A stretch of 38,989 nt of DNA from an uncultured Bacteroidales bacterium. Lineage in GTDB: Bacteria; Bacteroidota; Bacteroidia; Bacteroidales; UBA932. The notes beneath the pieces were generated by a model that saw nothing but the letters and a program-made list of their open reading frames with translations, made no database searches and had not been told where the DNA came from. The position numbers and the translations under genes are program-made. The stretch's first letter is position 1. Each line of letters opens with the position of its first letter. Where the stretch lies: NCBI GenBank assembly GCA_946055165.1, contig CAMGFA010000018.1, positions 1 through 38,989 of the forward strand, written 5' to 3'. Below are positions 36,945 through 38,989 of the stretch, in pieces.

Positions 36945-36952
36945 CAAATATA
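36945..36952 (-). promoter_or_regulatory. Likely -7 box of the fimbrial operon
   Basis: On the minus strand, TATATTTG matches TAnnTTTG and lies about 22 bases before the OmpA-family ATG. No clear TTTG lies at the -33 position, so an activator may be needed. Confidence 0.45.
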
Positions 36953-37096
36953 TGATTTTTTTCGTATTTTACTCTCAGAATCACACAATTTCTTATGGCA
37001 TTCCCTCCCCGAAAATGGGCCAAAAAAATGAAATGTTTCTTTCGATTATCTTGCTCAAAATTTCACTTATTTTGCCACGAGATAGAAAAAATACGC

Positions 37097-37185
37097 AAAT
37101 AGCGAAATAAGGCCCTATTTTCGCTAAAATGAAGTATTTTCAGTCAAAATAGCGAAAAAAGGCCCTATTTTCGCTAAAATGAGGT
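37097..37185. repeat. Two tandem hairpin repeats with exact 50-bp period
   Basis: The unit at 37097-37135 and again at 37147-37185 consists of TAGCGAAA, a 10-base spacer including GGCCC, then TTTTCGCTA, an inverted repeat (hairpins 37100-37126 and 37150-37176), followed by AAATGA. The two units are nearly identical. They sit in a 590-base AT-rich gap (36953-37546) between the fimbrial promoter and a toxin-antitoxin promoter. They could be paired operator sites, transcript structures, or recombination sites; no function can be shown. Confidence 0.8.
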
Positions 37186-37490
37186 CTCTTTCGGCAAGAC
37201 CCTCAAGAACGCTTCAAACAGCATCACCGTACCAGATACCCTCTTCATTGTCCAGCATTGCATCTGCACATCCACCTCCACTCACTTGTTCCAGCAATAC
37301 ACTACCGTGGCAGATGTCCTGGCAGCGAAAGTTCATCACGCCATTTGTCGGAGACCAAATCCTTATATGCGATGCTTTCGGCTTCGAGGTCCCTGAAGGA
37401 TGCCGTCCAACCTACACATCCAAGAAGTCAACCAAGGGAAAGCGTGGCCGTCCTGCCAACCTGAAAGTGGAAAACTCAGGTAGCATAATA
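37186..37490 (+). pseudogene. Unrecognised open stretch, possible gene remnant
   Basis: About 300 bases here lack any well-supported gene. One plus-strand frame is open over most of the stretch and has DQILICDAFGFEVPEGCRPT and KSTKGKRGRPANLKVE, which look protein-like, while an upstream part reads better in another frame (SNSITVPDTLFIVQHC, YTTVADVLAAKVHHAI). This would fit a frameshifted remnant, but I cannot name a family. It may equally be non-coding spacer. Confidence 0.25.
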
Positions 37491-37495
37491 TATTC

Positions 37496-37526
37496 TTGTG
37501 ACTTGGCTGGATTTTTGCTATTTTTG
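37496..37526 (+). promoter_or_regulatory. Bacteroidota-type promoter for the toxin-antitoxin pair
   Basis: TTG at 37496-37498 and TATTTTTG at 37519-37526 fit the -33 and -7 elements with a 20-base spacer. The antitoxin ATG is 21 bases downstream of the -7 box. Confidence 0.65.
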
Positions 37527-37546
37527 CATCTATAGGAAAAAGAGTT

Positions 37547-37741
37547 ATGGAAGCATCTAATGTTCAGATTAATGTCCCGAAAAAGGACCTTCCATTCCTT
37601 CGCAAGATAGCGAAGGGAATGGGTTGGACCATTACTTCTACAAAGAAGAGTGGTATTGAGCAGGGCCTTGAAGATATTGAGGCCGGGCGTGTCTATTATG
37701 CTGCCAATGCTGAGGATATGATTGCTCAGATTCTTGGTTGA
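37547..37741 (+). CDS. Type II antitoxin, partner of the YafQ-like toxin
   Basis: A 64-residue protein with a basic, beta-strand-like N-terminus (VQINVPKKDLPFLRKIAKGM), as expected of a DNA-binding or toxin-neutralising domain, and an acidic C-terminus (IEQGLEDIEAGRVYYAANAE). It sits directly ahead of the toxin, stop and start overlapping in TGATG, which is the usual arrangement. The C-terminal helix would wrap the toxin; autoregulation of the promoter at 37496-37526 is typical of the class. The exact family is not certain. Confidence 0.8.
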   Translation: MEASNVQINVPKKDLPFLRKIAKGMGWTITSTKKSGIEQGLEDIEAGRVYYAANAEDMIAQILG

Positions 37742-38019
37742 TGTACAGCATTGTTTATACCAATCAGTTCAAGAAGTCTCTTAAACGCTGCGTCAAGAGG
37801 GGCTTGGACGTTTCTTTGCTTACTGCAGCCGTTACTATCTTACAGGAGAAAGGCTCTTTGCCTGCAAGTTATGGCCCTCATCGGTTGAAGGGGCAATATG
37901 CAGGGTGCTGGGAATGCCATCTGGAACCGGACTGGTTGCTCGTCTGGCGGCAGAATGATACAATCTTGGAACTGGTCTTTGTTGATACCGGAACTCATTC
38001 CGACTTGTTTAAGAAATAG
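37741..38019 (+). CDS. YafQ-type mRNA interferase toxin (RelE/ParE superfamily)
   Basis: The 92-residue protein keeps all the residues shown to matter in E. coli YafQ: His 47 in PHRLKGQY, His 60, Asp 64 and Trp 65 in CHLEPDWLL, and His 86 and Phe 90 in TGTHSDLF. YafQ cuts mRNA at the ribosome. The ATG at 37741 is preferred to the TTG one codon earlier, since it overlaps the antitoxin stop codon by one base. A hairpin with a T-run follows 12 bases after the stop. Confidence 0.92.
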   Translation: MYSIVYTNQFKKSLKRCVKRGLDVSLLTAAVTILQEKGSLPASYGPHRLKGQYAGCWECHLEPDWLLVWRQNDTILELVFVDTGTHSDLFKK

Positions 38020-38031
38020 TTTTTTTGAATG

Positions 38032-38052
38032 GCGCCCTAAAGGGTGCTTTTT
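38032..38052 (+). terminator. Terminator of the toxin-antitoxin operon
   Basis: GCGCCC, loop TAAA and GGGTGC (with one G-U type pair) are followed directly by TTTTT, a standard rho-independent terminator, 12 bases after the toxin stop. Bases 38053-38147 show nothing. Confidence 0.75.
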
Positions 38053-38147
38053 CTGTGTATTCTCTTTACAAGAAAACCACCGGCGTTATCCCGGATAGTT
38101 TTTATAAGGAATATAATCTTGATATATTGTCTAATCCAGACAGCTAT

Positions 38148-38522
38148 TTATTTTTTCAAAGCAGCCTTGTATTCAGACAATGGCATCAGAACAGGGACGG
38201 TCTTTATATTGTTGTCCTTGGTTTCATAGGTGTAGGTATCTACAAGAACCCAAGTCCCTCCTACAACTTGCCCATCATACAGGATGTTGGTATTGGTTAC
38301 AATCTTATAAACATTAATGAAAGAGGCTCCTTCTTGCAAACACAGGGCTTCATTTTTGCTGAGTGTCTGAATCACTGTTAATTTAAGGTTGCATCTATCC
38401 CCTAATTTAGTTCCTATTGTATAAGGGTACGAGATAGAGGCGGTATTCGTGACTATACCGCAGGAAGATAGCAGAATACTCACTGCCAGGAGCATAATTA
38501 GGTGTTTTACTATTTCTCTCAT
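38148..38522 (-). CDS. Small lipoprotein of unknown function
   Basis: From the ATG at 38520-38522 this is a 124-residue lipoprotein: MREIVKHLIMLLAVSILLSS then Cys, lipobox LSSC. The rest contains ISYPYTIGTKLGDRCNLKLT, a region with SFINVYKIVTNTNILYDG and a basic tail (SEYKAALKK). I do not recognise the family. A frame extends to a TTG at 38534, but the ATG places the basic residues correctly before the signal core. No neighbour suggests a function. Confidence 0.65.
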   Translation of the reverse strand: MREIVKHLIMLLAVSILLSSCGIVTNTASISYPYTIGTKLGDRCNLKLTVIQTLSKNEALCLQEGASFINVYKIVTNTNILYDGQVVGGTWVLVDTYTYETKDNNIKTVPVLMPLSEYKAALKK

Positions 38523-38599
38523 ACGTTCCGTCAAATTAATGTGAAAGAATGGAATAATTAGTGGCTATAAAATTACATAATATTTTTTAAATGTTATTC

Positions 38600-38670
38600 C
38601 GTTTGGCAAAGCCAGTTCGCTCCGCTGAGGCTGCGCTCACTCCCGTGGGCCCTTCCGGCCTAGGCCGTGG
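38600..38670. repeat. GC-rich element with 12-bp palindrome
   Basis: This short block is much richer in G+C than the AT-rich sequence on either side and includes the perfect palindrome CGGCCTAGGCCG (38656-38667). A related-looking run (GAGCGAAGCGAGTTC on the minus strand) is found again at about 38910-38930. Such blocks look like pieces of a dispersed intergenic repeat. Confidence 0.4.
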
Positions 38671-38708
38671 AAAAAAACAGGAGGATGAACCCTCTGGCCC
38701 ATCCTCCT
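38671..38708 (-). terminator. Terminator downstream of the short basic ORF
   Basis: On the minus strand AGGAGGATG, a 12-base loop and CATCCTCCT form a 9-bp stem followed by GTTTTTTT. It lies 22 bases after the stop codon of the 67-residue ORF and supports that ORF being transcribed. Confidence 0.8.
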
Positions 38709-38729
38709 TGATTCAGGATTTCAGTACAA

Positions 38730-38933
38730 TTATTTCTTTGCAGCCTTCTTCTTGCGGGAAGCAAGGGTGGCATTGACCATGATAGGAGTACCAATCATGA
38801 TGGAAGCACCAACCTTGTCGGAACTGATTATACCGTTAGGGTTGTCGAGGGTCGAGGTGAATTCCTCGAAGCTCAAATCGTCTGAGAAGAAGCCCTTGGC
38901 GGTGATGGCCGGGAACTCGCTTCGCTCAAACAT
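38730..38933 (-). CDS. Short basic ORF of unknown function
   Basis: The 67-residue frame starts at an ATG preceded by an in-frame TAA. It ends in a lysine/alanine-rich tail, SRKKKAAKK, and has a possible folded part DLSFEEFTSTLDNPNGIISS and VGASIMIGTPIMVNAT. I do not recognise a family. The first residues, MFERSEFPAI, come from the GC-rich repeat block and may not be native, so the real start could be at an internal codon or the gene may be truncated by the repeat. The terminator behind it argues that it is a real transcription unit. Confidence 0.5.
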   Translation of the reverse strand: MFERSEFPAITAKGFFSDDLSFEEFTSTLDNPNGIISSDKVGASIMIGTPIMVNATLASRKKKAAKK

Positions 38934-38989
38934 TCCGGTGTTATTTTAGATGGCGGGACTTGAGCAGAGTTGTGGCTACGGGACTGGTT

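Noticed and set aside
36924..36947. Upstream TTG start for the OmpA-family gene
   Set aside because: It overlaps the promoter box and places acidic residues ahead of the signal peptide; the ATG at 36923 is better.
1..38989. tRNA, rRNA, CRISPR array, intact transposon or prophage
   Set aside because: No sequence with the needed structure or repeats was seen; the only repeats are the short ones listed.

Overview
The window is chromosomal DNA from a Bacteroidota bacterium, most likely of the order Bacteroidales. The evidence is a cluster of fimbrillin-type lipoproteins with a FimB/Mfa2-like anchor, a TonB with an acidic linker, a type III pantothenate kinase, a one-chain glycyl-tRNA synthetase, a flavoprotein/iron-sulfur pair of the Bacteroidales fumarate reductase/succinate dehydrogenase type, and several promoter boxes of the Bacteroidota form TAnnTTTG. 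The genus cannot be told from the sequence alone. I see no rRNA, tRNA, CRISPR array or intact insertion sequence.

Layout. Bases 1-218 hold two copies of a GC-rich repeat. From 219 to 13361 nine genes all run leftward: mfd, coaX, an outer-membrane barrel protein, a TPR protein, lptC, a PpiD/SurA-type foldase, galK, a serpin lipoprotein and an AGCS amino-acid/sodium symporter. Bases 13362-13607 are a short AT-rich gap packed with DnaA-box-like 9-mers. From 13608 to 31882 nearly all genes run rightward: ruvB, sdhA, sdhB, then (after the leftward pair tonB, hflX) ybeY, mnmG, ruvA, sufS, sufE, sufT, folK, glyS, a thiL-like gene, dnaE and tcdA. From 31922 to 36923 a leftward operon codes for an OmpA-family protein, a FimB/Mfa2-like protein and three fimbrillin-like lipoproteins. 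The right end (36950-38989) is accessory: two tandem 50-bp-spaced hairpins, a toxin-antitoxin pair, a small lipoprotein and a short basic ORF with its own terminator, mixed with GC-rich repeat pieces.

Main discovery candidate. The 13362-13607 gap looks like the chromosomal replication origin. It carries a perfect DnaA box (TTATCCACA) plus at least five close variants in about 160 bp, next to a very AT-rich stretch, and transcription diverges from it on both sides. Eight to nine kilobases to the right lie two ParB-type parS palindromes (TGTTCCACGTGGAACA), one inside mnmG and one on the ruvA stop codon. An origin with nearby parS sites is the standard arrangement for chromosome segregation, so each signal supports the other.

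How the genes work together. The left arm joins transcription-coupled repair (mfd), coenzyme A synthesis (coaX) and cell-envelope building (barrel protein, LptC, foldase). The right arm is core replication, repair, tRNA and Fe-S metabolism (ruvA, ruvB, dnaE, mnmG, glyS, sufS/E/T) with respiratory sdhAB. The fimbrial operon would make surface pili. Other points of note are a ThiL homologue whose metal-binding acidic motifs are all changed, and sdhAB without a membrane-anchor gene beside it.
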